Source of the DNA: an uncultured Christensenellaceae bacterium
Lineage (GTDB): Bacteria > Bacillota > Clostridia > Christensenellales > UBA3700
Length of the DNA: 64,000 nucleotides
Reading direction: 5' to 3'
NCBI GenBank assembly: GCA_944381365.1
Contig: CALWKW010000004.1
Location: forward strand, 98,452-162,451
Every line of letters starts with the position of its first letter. The first letter of the stretch is position 1. Positions 34,283-43,467 of this stretch are shown piece by piece. A program made the position numbers and the translations under genes. The notes beneath the pieces are model-generated. The model had not been told where the DNA came from and did not search any database. It worked only from the letters and a program-made list of their open reading frames with translations.

Positions 34283-37060
34283 TTAGTCTTTCTTTTTGCT
34301 TTTGCGTGCCTTCTTAGGCTTTTCCTCGATTGGATTGTCAATTACTTCTGAAGAGCTTTCAAATACTTCGTCTGAAGAAATTTGTGATGTGTCCACCGAG
34401 TCTATTTCGACTTGCTTTGCATTCGTATCGTCATCGCATATTACAGCTTCCTGAATATCGCCTTCAGCTACTGCATATTCAGTGTCGAGGGGAGTGCCGT
34501 CCTCATTGTAATATTGAGGATTGTAGTCAAGTCTGCCTTCATCGGGATCGCCTTTGCCTTTCTTGATGCTTCTTCTTCTCATTACTCTTTCACGCAATGA
34601 CAAGATTGCAGGCAAGAGTGTGAATACGAATACATAGCTCATTGTGGTTCCTATAGCTATCAAACGAGTAATTTGTGCTACGATGATATTTGTCGTGATA
34701 AGATTTACGCAAATACATACACCGATAAGAATGAATGCAGATGTTGTTACGCTGGGAGCGGCACGATTGATTGCGTTTTGTACGGCTCTTACAGATTTTA
34801 CGCCAGCTTTCTTTTCTTCCATATACTTACTTGTAAGCATGATAGCATAGTCTACCGTAGCACCCAATTCAATAGCCGTGACAATCAAATAAGCTACAAA
34901 GTTGATTTTGCTGGATATACCGAGCATCGATGCAAAGTATACGATCGACAAGTTTATCCATATACCGGATTCTATTACGAGAAGCAGTATGAGAGACAAC
35001 TTGAAGTTTTTGAATGTAAAGAGCAATATGATAAGTACAATACCTGCGGACACGAAGCTTACGATAAGGAAGTCGTTTGGTGTAACCTGATTGAGCTCAT
35101 AAGCACCTTGAGAAAGTCCTGTCACATAAACTCCGAATTTTGTGGAAGAGTCCATGATAGTATTCTTAAAGCTTGTCATGGCATTTGCGTATTCTTTGGA
35201 ATTTTCGCCATAACTTTCTTTTGCCGCAAGAACTTTCATATAAGGGTCATTTGCGTTTTCGCTATCATAGAGCTCAAAACTTTCTACCGCCAAGGCCTTG
35301 ATTTCTTTGAGGGCATTGTATGTATAATCAGTCTCTATCATGTTTGCATATTCATTTGTTTCTTTATCTATATTGCTCAGATTGATTGTATAGAGCATAT
35401 ATTTGTCGCCTTGTTTTAAGGCATTTGAGATAAAGCTAGCATGCAGTTTTGAATAAATGACATTTCTTACCAATGGAGTAAGTTGTTCGATCTTGTCAAA
35501 ATCTTCTCTTGAGAGAAGAGTAGTCAAAGAGAATACTTCGATGACATGGTTTACGGTGTCAGAAGTAATAGCTTTGTCATTTTCGTCATATTGGATATTG
35601 CCTTCATCATCGAGTACATATCCTACTTTTTTAAGTTTTTCTACAAATTCATAATGTTCGCCGATAGTGCTTGCTCCCTCATAAGGCACCATGAGAATAA
35701 CTTGGTTGTTTATTACAAGAGTTTGACTTTCGGGCATTGAAGGATTGGGGTTTTCTGCTGTTGTGGATATGTAATTGAGAGGTACTTTGAGCTGGAAGTA
35801 TGCACAAGGCAAAGCAATAGCGAGTACCAATACAGTCACGATAATAGCAAGAGCAGGTTTTGTGATATGCTTGGAAACAAACTTGAGCTTGGGCTCAACT
35901 TTCCATTTATGTTCTGTCTTCTTGATGACTTTGCTGCAAATAAGAATAAGGATAGGCTGGAGGAATACTACTGACAACAACGAAAGTATTACGCCTTTTG
36001 CGAGTACGAATCCGAGGTCATAACCTATGCCGTAATCCATAAAGAACAAAGCTATAAATCCGCCTACCGTGGTCAAAGTACTTGCAGAAATTGCAGAAAT
36101 TGTCTTGGGTAGAGCAGAGATAAGTGCGTCTTTAGGTTGAGGATGCAACTTAAGCTCTTCATAATATGTGTGCATTAGGAATATCGAATAGTCCATTGCG
36201 ATTGCCAATTGCAAAATCGTAGCACAAGATGAAGTAATGGATGAAATAGTACCGGGGGGATTACCTGCTATGACATTCGAGCCCATATTGAGCAAAATAG
36301 ATACACCCAATGTAGCAAGGAAAATCAAAGGCTCGAAATAGCTGTGTGTCGTGATAAGGAGTATTACAAAACAAACAAGCACAGCAGCTATAAAGAATTT
36401 GGGCATGTCACCCAAAGATGACTTAAGCATTGTACGGGCATTTTGAGCAGTACCACCTACATAGTACCATTCAGAATGGTTTTTAGGTCCATCGACAGTC
36501 TTTGACAAAGTTTCAAGCTCTTTTGTCACTACTTTGTCGATTTCGTCTAGGGCAGCAATAGTCTCGTCATCACCGCCTGCAGTCTTGAAATAGATTGATA
36601 TAATGTATGTATCTACGGCTTTTGTAATTTGTTCGCCTTCAGCGGTGACAAAAGTTTCCGTGGTAGTCTTGACAAACTTTTCTTTTGCTTTTTCCTGAGT
36701 ACCTATATAGTCGATATCTACAAAATCTTGAGTATCTGACAATTCGTCAAATGTGCCGACCCAAACAATTTTCGTAACATAAGGACCAATTTTTGAATTT
36801 CTCTCAAATTTTTTGATAAGGTTTGCTACATTATCTTTTGAGAGATAGGAAATAGCAACATTACAGTCGCCGATGATGTCATATTCGTTTTCCAGAATAC
36901 TTTTGGCAACAATCGTATCGGTATCGTCAGCAAGATAAGCGATAAGGTCGCTTTCCTTGTCTACGAAAAGATTGCCGACAATAGCGAGGAGCAAAAGAAC
37001 GACAAAAATCACGGCAAGTGCAATTTTGTGAGACATAATCCACTTAGACAATTTTATCAT
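34283..37060 (-). CDS. MMPL/RND-type membrane transporter
   Basis: A 925-residue RND-superfamily protein of the MMPL/YdfJ type. An N-terminal membrane helix (about 10-30) is followed by a large outside domain, helices around 205-385, a second outside loop (about 405-675) and helices around 680-840: the duplicated RND plan. Intramembrane acidic motif: QLAIAMDYSIFLMHTYYEE (about 275-293) and, in the second half, ELGATVDYAIMLTSKYMEE. Such proteins export lipids or hydrophobic compounds by proton motive force; the substrate here is unknown. After the last helix comes an acidic tail of about 80 residues ending in KKARKSKKKD. AAAGGAG precedes the start. It is a monocistronic gene. Confidence 0.85.
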   Translation of the reverse strand: MIKLSKWIMSHKIALAVIFVVLLLLAIVGNLFVDKESDLIAYLADDTDTIVAKSILENEYDIIGDCNVAISYLSKDNVANLIKKFERNSKIGPYVTKIVWVGTFDELSDTQDFVDIDYIGTQEKAKEKFVKTTTETFVTAEGEQITKAVDTYIISIYFKTAGGDDETIAALDEIDKVVTKELETLSKTVDGPKNHSEWYYVGGTAQNARTMLKSSLGDMPKFFIAAVLVCFVILLITTHSYFEPLIFLATLGVSILLNMGSNVIAGNPPGTISSITSSCATILQLAIAMDYSIFLMHTYYEELKLHPQPKDALISALPKTISAISASTLTTVGGFIALFFMDYGIGYDLGFVLAKGVILSLLSVVFLQPILILICSKVIKKTEHKWKVEPKLKFVSKHITKPALAIIVTVLVLAIALPCAYFQLKVPLNYISTTAENPNPSMPESQTLVINNQVILMVPYEGASTIGEHYEFVEKLKKVGYVLDDEGNIQYDENDKAITSDTVNHVIEVFSLTTLLSREDFDKIEQLTPLVRNVIYSKLHASFISNALKQGDKYMLYTINLSNIDKETNEYANMIETDYTYNALKEIKALAVESFELYDSENANDPYMKVLAAKESYGENSKEYANAMTSFKNTIMDSSTKFGVYVTGLSQGAYELNQVTPNDFLIVSFVSAGIVLIILLFTFKNFKLSLILLLVIESGIWINLSIVYFASMLGISSKINFVAYLIVTAIELGATVDYAIMLTSKYMEEKKAGVKSVRAVQNAINRAAPSVTTSAFILIGVCICVNLITTNIIVAQITRLIAIGTTMSYVFVFTLLPAILSLRERVMRRRSIKKGKGDPDEGRLDYNPQYYNEDGTPLDTEYAVAEGDIQEAVICDDDTNAKQVEIDSVDTSQISSDEVFESSSEVIDNPIEEKPKKARKSKKKD

Positions 37061-37091
37061 AAGAATCTCCTTTAAATATTAACTCAATAAT

Positions 37092-37120
37092 AATATAACA
37101 AAAATGAGAACATTTATCAA
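37092..37120 (-). promoter_or_regulatory. Putative promoter of the MMPL gene
   Basis: On the minus strand TTGATA (37120-37115), 17 bases, TATATT (37097-37092), about 30 bases before the start. The rest of the 430-base divergent gap up to 37450 shows no gene. Confidence 0.55.
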
Positions 37121-37458
37121 ACATATCAAAGTAAAAAATAGCTTAAATTACAGACAAAAATCCGTACATCTGTCGGATTTTGAAAAATGCGTCTTAAAAT
37201 GCACAAAAAACAAGGTATTTATATAATAAAGATTATATAAAATAATCAAAATTTTAACAATATTTTTTACGATTTCAGCAATTTTGGTTTTAAATAAAAT
37301 TACAGCAGCAAATGAAATTGTAAATCACAATGAATTTATTTAAATGGTTTAGACAAAAATATAAAACAAATTATATTGATAAATCCAAAATTTGTTTGAA
37401 ATAATAAAAAGATTTTTATCGATAAATCAAATTTATCTCAAAAAGTACTAAAAATATT

Positions 37459-37486
37459 TTGCAAAACTTTTGCTATGATGTATAAT
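37459..37486 (+). promoter_or_regulatory. Promoter giving a leaderless mRNA for the isomerase-like gene
   Basis: TTGCAA at 37459-37464 and TATAAT at 37481-37486 are 16 bases apart. ATG 37493 comes 6 bases after the -10 box; no Shine-Dalgarno. Confidence 0.55.
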
Positions 37487-37492
37487 ACTATT

Positions 37493-38305
37493 ATGCAAAT
37501 AGGAGTATCGACAGCGACATATTTTACGAGAAAATATACTGAGGAAGCTTTAGTTCCCATCGCAAAATTGGGGGCAAAGGTTTGCGAGATATTTTTTGCT
37601 ACTCATAGCGAATATACAGAAGAGTTTGCAAATATCGTAAATAAAGAGCTTATAAAAGCACAGGAGTTTTCACCCTTAAAAGTGCATTCCGTGCATGCTC
37701 TTACAAATCAGTTTGAGCCGGAGCTTTTTAGTCTCAACGATAGATCTTATAACGATGCGATGAATACTTTCAAAAAAGTATGTCGTGTGGCTGAGATTGT
37801 GGGAGCAAAAAATTACACCTTCCATGGTGCGACAATGCTCAAAAAGACCACATACAATTTTAATTATCCTCACATAAGCGAGAGAGTAAATATTTTGTGT
37901 GAGACGGCAAGGCAATACGGCGTACAATTTTGCTATGAAAATGTGCATTGGGCATATTTTTGCACTCCTGAATATTTTGATAAATTAAAAGATATATGTC
38001 CGGATCTCGGATGTGTTTTGGATATCAAACAGGCAATGCAATCGGGGATACCTTACGAAGAATATTTAAAAGTTATGAAGGGAAGGCTCAAAACTGTGCA
38101 TTTGTGCGATTTTAATGAGGATAGAAAACTTGCTATCCCTGGGAGAGGAACTTTTGATTTTATTACTTTGTTCAAAAGACTTTTAGACAGCGGTTTTGAC
38201 GGACCTTGTATGATGGAATTATATGCAAAAGACTATAAGGATGACAAAGATTTGCAAGAATCATACGATTATTTGCTGGATTGCTTTGACAGAGCTTTGA
38301 ATTAA
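37493..38305 (+). CDS. Sugar phosphate isomerase/epimerase-like TIM barrel (AP endonuclease 2 fold)
   Basis: A 270-residue protein of the xylose-isomerase-like TIM-barrel superfamily. Visible metal-ligand motifs: FHGA (after AKNYT), CYENVHW (Glu and His), DIKQAM, VHLCDFNEDRKLAIPGRG and the final CMMELYAKD. These fit sugar-phosphate isomerases/epimerases; the exact substrate cannot be read. ATG 37493 (MQIGVSTATYF) is preferred to ATG 37475, which lies upstream of the -10 box. The gene stands alone before pgi. Confidence 0.75.
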   Translation: MQIGVSTATYFTRKYTEEALVPIAKLGAKVCEIFFATHSEYTEEFANIVNKELIKAQEFSPLKVHSVHALTNQFEPELFSLNDRSYNDAMNTFKKVCRVAEIVGAKNYTFHGATMLKKTTYNFNYPHISERVNILCETARQYGVQFCYENVHWAYFCTPEYFDKLKDICPDLGCVLDIKQAMQSGIPYEEYLKVMKGRLKTVHLCDFNEDRKLAIPGRGTFDFITLFKRLLDSGFDGPCMMELYAKDYKDDKDLQESYDYLLDCFDRALN

Positions 38306-38385
38306 TATTAATACTAAATCGATATAAATAATATGAATACAAATATGATAAAAATATGACCAATCAGGTCGACAGGAGATAGATT

Positions 38386-39801
38386 ATGCGTTTTAGCAAA
38401 AAAACAATGAAAATCAGAATGGACTACAACAATATGATGTCCGCAAGCGTTGGTAAAGACGGCTTTACCGATAAGAATCTTTCAGCTATGAGCGATGAGC
38501 TCACAAAAGCTTTCAATGCAGTAGAAGCAGGAAAAGGCAAGGGAATGATGGGCTGGGCTGATCTTCCTTACAATCAGGATGATGTAGTAGAAGATATCCT
38601 CGAAACAGCCAAGAAAATCAGAAAGAATTTTGAATATTTTGTTGTACTCGGTATAGGCGGCAGTGCTTTGGGACCTATCGCAGCTTTTCAGGCTTTGTGC
38701 CACTTGCACTACAATGATTTGCCCAAGCGTAAGCGTAAAGGACCTAAGTTCTATGTAGAAGATAATGTTGACCCTGAGAGAATGGAAGCTTTGCTTGATG
38801 TAATCGATGTAGAAAAGACAATGTTCAATGTTATCACAAAGTCAGGTTCGACATCTGAGACAATGACTCAGTATCTTATCATCAACAGCATTTTGACAAA
38901 GAAGCTCGGAGCAAAAGCCAAAGAGCATATCATTGCTACTACTTCAAAATCCACAGGCAATCTTATCAAAATTGCTACAAAAGAAGATTATAAGACATTC
39001 TATATACCTGACGGCGTAGGCGGAAGATTCAGTGAGCTTTGTCCCGTAGGTTTGTTGCCCGCAGCAGTAGTGGGTATAGATATAAAGGGATTGTTGCTCG
39101 GTGCTAGATTTATGATGGAACAATGCGACAGCGACAATGCAAAGAAAAACCCTGCATTGATGGCAGCAGCACTTCAGCATTTGTCCATGCAAAAAGGCAA
39201 GAACATCGGTGTTATGATGCCTTATGCAGACGGTTTGAAATTCATTGCAGATTGGTATGCACAACTTTGGGCAGAATCTTTGGGTAAAAATAAGAAGCTT
39301 GACGGCAGTGATTGCAATGTAGGACAGACTCCTGTCAAGTCTTTGGGTGTAACAGATCAGCACTCACAAGTTCAGCTTTATGCTGAAGGACCTTTTGACA
39401 AGGTTATCACATTTATCGGTGTTGACGAATATCGTACTACTGTCGATATCCCTCAAGGATGCGAAGAATATCCTAATGTAAACTTCCTCTGCGGTCACAC
39501 AATGAATGAACTTATTCAGGCAGAGCGTAAAGCTACTGAATATGCCGTGACAAAGGCAGGAAAGCTCAACTATACAATCATGTTGCCCGAACTCAATGAA
39601 TTCACTTTGGGACAACTTTTGATGTACTTTATGTTGCAGACAGCTTATGCAGGTGCTTTGCTCGGTATCGATACATTCAATCAACCCGGTGTAGAAGAAG
39701 GAAAGAATGCTACTTATGCACTTTTGGGAAGACCCGGATATGACGAAAAGAGACAGGAACTTGCAAATGCTCCTCAAAAGCAAAACAAATATATTATCTG
39801 A
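38386..39801 (+). CDS. pgi: Glucose-6-phosphate isomerase
   Basis: Interconverts glucose-6-P and fructose-6-P; 471 residues, the shorter Firmicute form. Motifs: VLGIGGSALGPIAAF (about 85-99), TKSGSTSETMTQYL (phosphate site), GVGGRFSELCPVGLLPAA (PGI signature 1), TDQHSQVQLYAEGP, and the final catalytic Lys region FNQPGVEEGKNATY. AGGAG precedes ATG 38386. A terminator follows. Confidence 0.97.
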   Translation: MRFSKKTMKIRMDYNNMMSASVGKDGFTDKNLSAMSDELTKAFNAVEAGKGKGMMGWADLPYNQDDVVEDILETAKKIRKNFEYFVVLGIGGSALGPIAAFQALCHLHYNDLPKRKRKGPKFYVEDNVDPERMEALLDVIDVEKTMFNVITKSGSTSETMTQYLIINSILTKKLGAKAKEHIIATTSKSTGNLIKIATKEDYKTFYIPDGVGGRFSELCPVGLLPAAVVGIDIKGLLLGARFMMEQCDSDNAKKNPALMAAALQHLSMQKGKNIGVMMPYADGLKFIADWYAQLWAESLGKNKKLDGSDCNVGQTPVKSLGVTDQHSQVQLYAEGPFDKVITFIGVDEYRTTVDIPQGCEEYPNVNFLCGHTMNELIQAERKATEYAVTKAGKLNYTIMLPELNEFTLGQLLMYFMLQTAYAGALLGIDTFNQPGVEEGKNATYALLGRPGYDEKRQELANAPQKQNKYII

Positions 39802-39844
39802 TAATCAATAAATTTTAAAATCAGATTTGTATAATCAAAAGTAT

Positions 39845-39872
39845 GGCGGCGGATAATATCCGCTGCCTTTTT
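39845..39872 (+). terminator. Terminator of pgi
   Basis: GGCGGCGGA at 39845-39853 pairs with TCCGCTGCC at 39859-39867 (one G-T pair), then TTTTT. Confidence 0.85.
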
Positions 39873-39960
39873 ATTGAAGAAAAATATTTGAAAAGAAATA
39901 GATATTGTGCAAAAACATTGGTATAAAAGTCTATTTATTTTTTTCAATATAAAAGAAAAG

Positions 39961-39989
39961 TTGATAGACAATAAAAAATAATGTATAAT
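39961..39989 (+). promoter_or_regulatory. Putative promoter of the HAD gene
   Basis: TTGATA at 39961-39966, 17 bases, TATAAT at 39984-39989. Confidence 0.65.
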
Positions 39990-40026
39990 CGATATAGAAA
40001 TATTAGAGCATCGATAAAAGGTATTT

Positions 40027-40710
40027 ATGGTAAATTTATTTGGGAAAAATATAAAAGGCGTAATTTTCGATTTGGACGGAACATTGCTTGATTCTATGTG
40101 GGTATGGGATAAGGTGGATAATGATTTTCTTGCCGAAAACGGTATTGAGCTTACTCCCGACTATACAGAAACTGTCAAACAAATGCACTTTAAAGAAGCC
40201 TCTTTATATACAAAAAACAGATACAATCTTTCTCTATCTCCTGAGCAAATCCAAAAAAGATGGATAGAGATGGTAGAAAAAGAATATTCTAAAGATATTT
40301 TTTTAAAGCCTTTTGCCTATGAATTTATTGTCGCGCTTTTGGATAAGGGAGTGAAAGTGGGCTATGCTACCACGCTTTTTAAAGAAATGGCAATTCCGTG
40401 TCTTTTAAACAACAAAATAAACAGCGAGTCATTAAAAAGAAAATGTCCGCTTACCACAATCGAAGAAGTGGAGAGGGGAAAAGGTTTTCCCGATATATAT
40501 CTTTTGTCAGCAGAGAAAATGGGCGTCAGTGCAGAGGAGTGTATAGTCTTTGAAGATATACCTCTTGCGATTGAGGGGGCTAAAGCAGGAGGCTTTGAGT
40601 TTTGCGGAGTATATGACAAATATTCTAATGCTCATACAAATTTTAAGTCGCTTTGCAAAAATTATATCACTAACTTTGAAGAGCTTTTAGAGATGATAAA
40701 GAAAAATTGA
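40027..40710 (+). CDS. HAD family hydrolase (beta-phosphoglucomutase-like subfamily)
   Basis: A 227-residue haloacid-dehalogenase-type phosphatase. Motif I is FDLDGTLLDS (about 15-24, nucleophile Asp and acid Asp), motif II the Thr in YATTLF, motif III the Lys in ERGKGFPDIYLL and motif IV FEDIPLAIEGAKAGG. A helical cap follows motif I, as in PGM-like enzymes. The substrate is a phosphorylated metabolite that cannot be named. AAAAGG precedes ATG 40027. The stop codon lies inside the terminator stem. Confidence 0.88.
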   Translation: MVNLFGKNIKGVIFDLDGTLLDSMWVWDKVDNDFLAENGIELTPDYTETVKQMHFKEASLYTKNRYNLSLSPEQIQKRWIEMVEKEYSKDIFLKPFAYEFIVALLDKGVKVGYATTLFKEMAIPCLLNNKINSESLKRKCPLTTIEEVERGKGFPDIYLLSAEKMGVSAEECIVFEDIPLAIEGAKAGGFEFCGVYDKYSNAHTNFKSLCKNYITNFEELLEMIKKN

Positions 40711-40739
40711 ACAAAGTACAAAACTTTGTTCAATTTTTT
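40702..40739 (+). terminator. Long perfect terminator after the HAD gene
   Basis: AAAAATTGAACAAAGT at 40702-40717 pairs over 16 bases with ACTTTGTTCAATTTTT at 40723-40738. The HAD stop codon is inside the left arm. Confidence 0.9.
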
Positions 40740-40851
40740 ATTTGTTAGCAATATTGTCGATATTTGAGCTGTCGGCAAATATTTTTTAAATTATTTTTTA
40801 ATTATAGATTGATATTTTTCATAATTTATACATTATTGCAAATATTTAGAC

Positions 40852-40880
40852 TTGTTTTTTGTCTGATACAAATATATAAT
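40852..40880 (+). promoter_or_regulatory. Promoter giving a leaderless mRNA for the ABC ATPase-like gene
   Basis: TTGTTT at 40852-40857, 17 bases, TATAAT at 40875-40880; ATG 40887 follows after 6 bases with no Shine-Dalgarno. Confidence 0.7.
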
Positions 40881-40886
40881 TATATT

Positions 40887-41789
40887 ATGAGCGATTATAT
40901 TCTCAAGGCTGAAAACATACAAGTAGATTATATAGGCGGATATTCGGGCATAAAAGATATAAGTTTATGTATTTTGCCAAATAATTGTCTTTTGGTGTAT
41001 GGCATGGAAAAAAGCGGCAAGACTACACTTTTGAGAGCATTGTCCGGATTGGAGAAGATTCAAAAGGGTAATATTCTGTTAAAAGGCACAGATATCGATA
41101 AAGTTTTGCCAAAAGACAGAAATATTGGTTTTTCTTTTGGGTTTGAATCATTAAAAGCCGACAAAAAGGCCATCGATATTATTGCTTATCCTATGAAGCT
41201 TAGGAATTTGAGCGAAAGCGAGATAAATGATAGGATAAGTCATATAAATGCAGTCATTGATATCGACTTAGAGAAAAAAGTAAAAAATATGAGTATATCG
41301 GAAAAAGCAAAACTGATACTAGCAAGGCTTTTTTCCATTCAAAGAGAGCTTTATCTTCTAGATGATTTGACAAAAAATCTAAATGATGAAGAAAAAAGCG
41401 ATTATTATTGCAAATTAGAGAGTTTGATAAAAGACAAAACCGTTGTGATAGCAAGCGATGACAAAGATTTTGCTTTAAAAAAATTTAAAGACAATGTGCT
41501 TATTATTACTGACGGAATAGCAAAATGTCAGGGCAGTATAGAAGTTATATGCAAATTGCCATTCAGTATGCAGTGTGCGAGTATATGCGGATATGAGTTG
41601 CATATAGGAAAACTTATCAAAAAAGATAATGAATATTTTGCTCTGGTCGGCGATGATATGTCTAATGTAGAAAAACCGATAAATGATATTTATGTCGATA
41701 AAGAAGTGTGTTTTTGCAAAAAGGACAACATAATAATGCCGTTTTATTATGATTTGAATTGCGAAAGATTGATATCGTACACAAAATAA
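40887..41789 (+). CDS. ABC-type ATPase-like protein with degenerate catalytic motifs
   Basis: A 300-residue protein built like a MalK-type ABC ATPase. Walker A GMEKSGKTT (40-48) is intact. The Q-loop is GFSFGFES instead of a segment with Gln; the signature is NMSISEKAK (134-142) instead of LSGGQ; Walker B is LYLLDDL (155-161), with Asp for the catalytic Glu; the H-loop His is missing (VVIASDDKD). After about 215 comes a regulatory-like beta domain. It may bind ATP but is unlikely to hydrolyse it normally. No permease or binding protein gene is adjacent. The start ATG 40887 fits the promoter and gives a normal ABC N-terminus; the frame extends 41 hydrophobic codons upstream without support. 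Confidence 0.7.
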   Translation: MSDYILKAENIQVDYIGGYSGIKDISLCILPNNCLLVYGMEKSGKTTLLRALSGLEKIQKGNILLKGTDIDKVLPKDRNIGFSFGFESLKADKKAIDIIAYPMKLRNLSESEINDRISHINAVIDIDLEKKVKNMSISEKAKLILARLFSIQRELYLLDDLTKNLNDEEKSDYYCKLESLIKDKTVVIASDDKDFALKKFKDNVLIITDGIAKCQGSIEVICKLPFSMQCASICGYELHIGKLIKKDNEYFALVGDDMSNVEKPINDIYVDKEVCFCKKDNIIMPFYYDLNCERLISYTK

Positions 41790-41848
41790 TCGACTTAGAA
41801 GTCGAAATTATTAACATATAGAAAATACAATATAAAGAGGTCTAAAAA

Positions 41849-43249
41849 TTGGAAGATAACAACTTGAAAAATATTTTTCTTAATGACAACGATAATGTTC
41901 CTCAAAAGAAAAAACTCAATAAAGTGGCTATAATACTTATTGTCGTAGCTTGCGTATTGGCTATAAGCATATCTTTTGTATTGGGTTTTGTACTTGGAAG
42001 CGATTCGGGAATAAACGGCGATTTGCCTCTTATGGTAGAAGCTTATCAATATATCAAAAAATATTATTACAAGGATATATCTTGGAATGAATTTCAGGAA
42101 ATCGCCACATCTGCTTTTGCGGGAAGTCTTGACCAGTTTTCGGGAATGGTAAGTCTCGATGACGGAAATTCTCAATCAGGTACATTCGGACTTTATGTGT
42201 CAAGCACTTTGTATAATCAGCACAACATAAGTTTTATTGTGCCTTATACTGACAATTACAATGCAAAAGCCGTCTATAAATATGACGAAAATATGATGAT
42301 AGACGAAAGCTTCAATGCCTCTTCTGAAGTAGTGCAATTAAGAGAAGGCGACAGAATTTTTGCTGTCGGTGTAGATAATTCAAAACTTATTCAAGTGGAA
42401 AGTGCTTCTTCTCAACTTCTTACTCAGACATTGAACACTTATTTGGGCGACCAGAAAGTCATATTCGTATTCAAAAAATATGCAGGCAAAGACGAGAGCG
42501 GAAAAGATAAGTATCTCGATGGCTATTATGGTATAGAGCTCAGCCGTATGTATGATCAGAGTGCAAACAAAAAAGCATTTTATTATTCATTGAAAGATAA
42601 TGCAGAAGTAGGTATAATCAAACTTTTGGAATTTTCAAGCGATGCGAATTACGATTTTGAAAGCTGTATAGAAAAGTTTGTGGAAGAAGGCAAGTCAAAG
42701 CTTATACTTGATTTGAGAAACAACGGCGGCGGAGATGCTACCAGCTTGCAATTTATCGCTCAATATCTTGTAAAAAACCCTGCTGATACTTCATTGCCTT
42801 TGATAAAGCTCGTATCCAATAGCGGAAACGGCAAGCTTGTAGAAAATATAGAATATTCTTCGACAGAGGGCGGAAACAATCCCAGCTATTATCTAGGAAA
42901 CGAGATAGAAGGATTTGAGGTCGTAGTTTTGGCAAACTCAAATTCAGCGTCCGCATCCGAAGCGTTGATAGGAGCTTTGCAATATTACAATAATACCAAA
43001 ATCGTTGGTACGACAACATTCGGCAAGGGTGTAGCTCAAAGAGTATTTACTCTTTCAAACGGTGATTTATTGTATGTGACAAACGGCACATATTATGTTC
43101 CCACCAGCGATGCAAAAGGTAATCTTGTATGGGAAAAATGTATTCACGGAGTAGGATTTACTCCTGAAGAAGAGAATATCTGCAATGATATAATATCTTC
43201 TTATGATACAGACAACTGTACGAAGAGAGCGGTAGAATTGTTTTCTTGA
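41849..43249 (+). CDS. S41 family peptidase (C-terminal processing protease type), membrane-anchored
   Basis: A 466-residue protein with one N-terminal membrane helix (about 26-50), so the rest lies outside the membrane. A central PDZ-like part (REGDRIFAVGVDNSKLIQV) is followed by the S41 core: LILDLRNNGGGDATSLQF, VVVLANSNSASASEALIGAL (catalytic Ser) and VGTTTFGKGVAQRVF (catalytic Lys). These proteases trim or degrade secreted proteins; the target is unknown. Start is TTG 41849 with AAAGAGGT upstream. Terminator follows. Confidence 0.88.
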   Translation: MEDNNLKNIFLNDNDNVPQKKKLNKVAIILIVVACVLAISISFVLGFVLGSDSGINGDLPLMVEAYQYIKKYYYKDISWNEFQEIATSAFAGSLDQFSGMVSLDDGNSQSGTFGLYVSSTLYNQHNISFIVPYTDNYNAKAVYKYDENMMIDESFNASSEVVQLREGDRIFAVGVDNSKLIQVESASSQLLTQTLNTYLGDQKVIFVFKKYAGKDESGKDKYLDGYYGIELSRMYDQSANKKAFYYSLKDNAEVGIIKLLEFSSDANYDFESCIEKFVEEGKSKLILDLRNNGGGDATSLQFIAQYLVKNPADTSLPLIKLVSNSGNGKLVENIEYSSTEGGNNPSYYLGNEIEGFEVVVLANSNSASASEALIGALQYYNNTKIVGTTTFGKGVAQRVFTLSNGDLLYVTNGTYYVPTSDAKGNLVWEKCIHGVGFTPEEENICNDIISSYDTDNCTKRAVELFS

Positions 43250-43265
43250 ATGTATAAAAAGCAAT

Positions 43266-43294
43266 AAAAAGAAGCCTTCTTAGGCTTCTTTTTT
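43266..43294 (+). terminator. Terminator of the S41 peptidase gene
   Basis: AAAAGAAGCCT at 43267-43277 pairs with AGGCTTCTTTT at 43282-43292, then T's. Confidence 0.88.
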
Positions 43295-43433
43295 GTTGTC
43301 GTTTTAAATTATTTAAATATACTAATCGCAAAAAACATAAAAGTCATACTAAAATATGTCATATAAATGCGGACAATAGATAAATTGACTTTTAATGGAA
43401 ATAATAATTGTGTCTTAATTAATAAGAAGTTTA

Positions 43434-43462
43434 TTGACAAATGATGCGAAGTGTAATAATAT
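43434..43462 (+). promoter_or_regulatory. Promoter of the transporter operon
   Basis: TTGACA at 43434-43439, 17 bases, TAATAT at 43457-43462. Transcription should start near 43469, giving a leader of about 145 bases. Confidence 0.7.
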
Positions 43463-43467
43463 TATAT

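Noticed and set aside
34643..35419. 248-codon plus-strand frame opposite the MMPL gene
   Set aside because: Antisense shadow of a long, clearly membrane-spanning coding region, with no start signals.
40764..40886. 41-residue hydrophobic N-terminal extension of the ABC ATPase-like protein
   Set aside because: It would begin upstream of the -10 box; the start at 40887 gives a normal ABC N-terminus.
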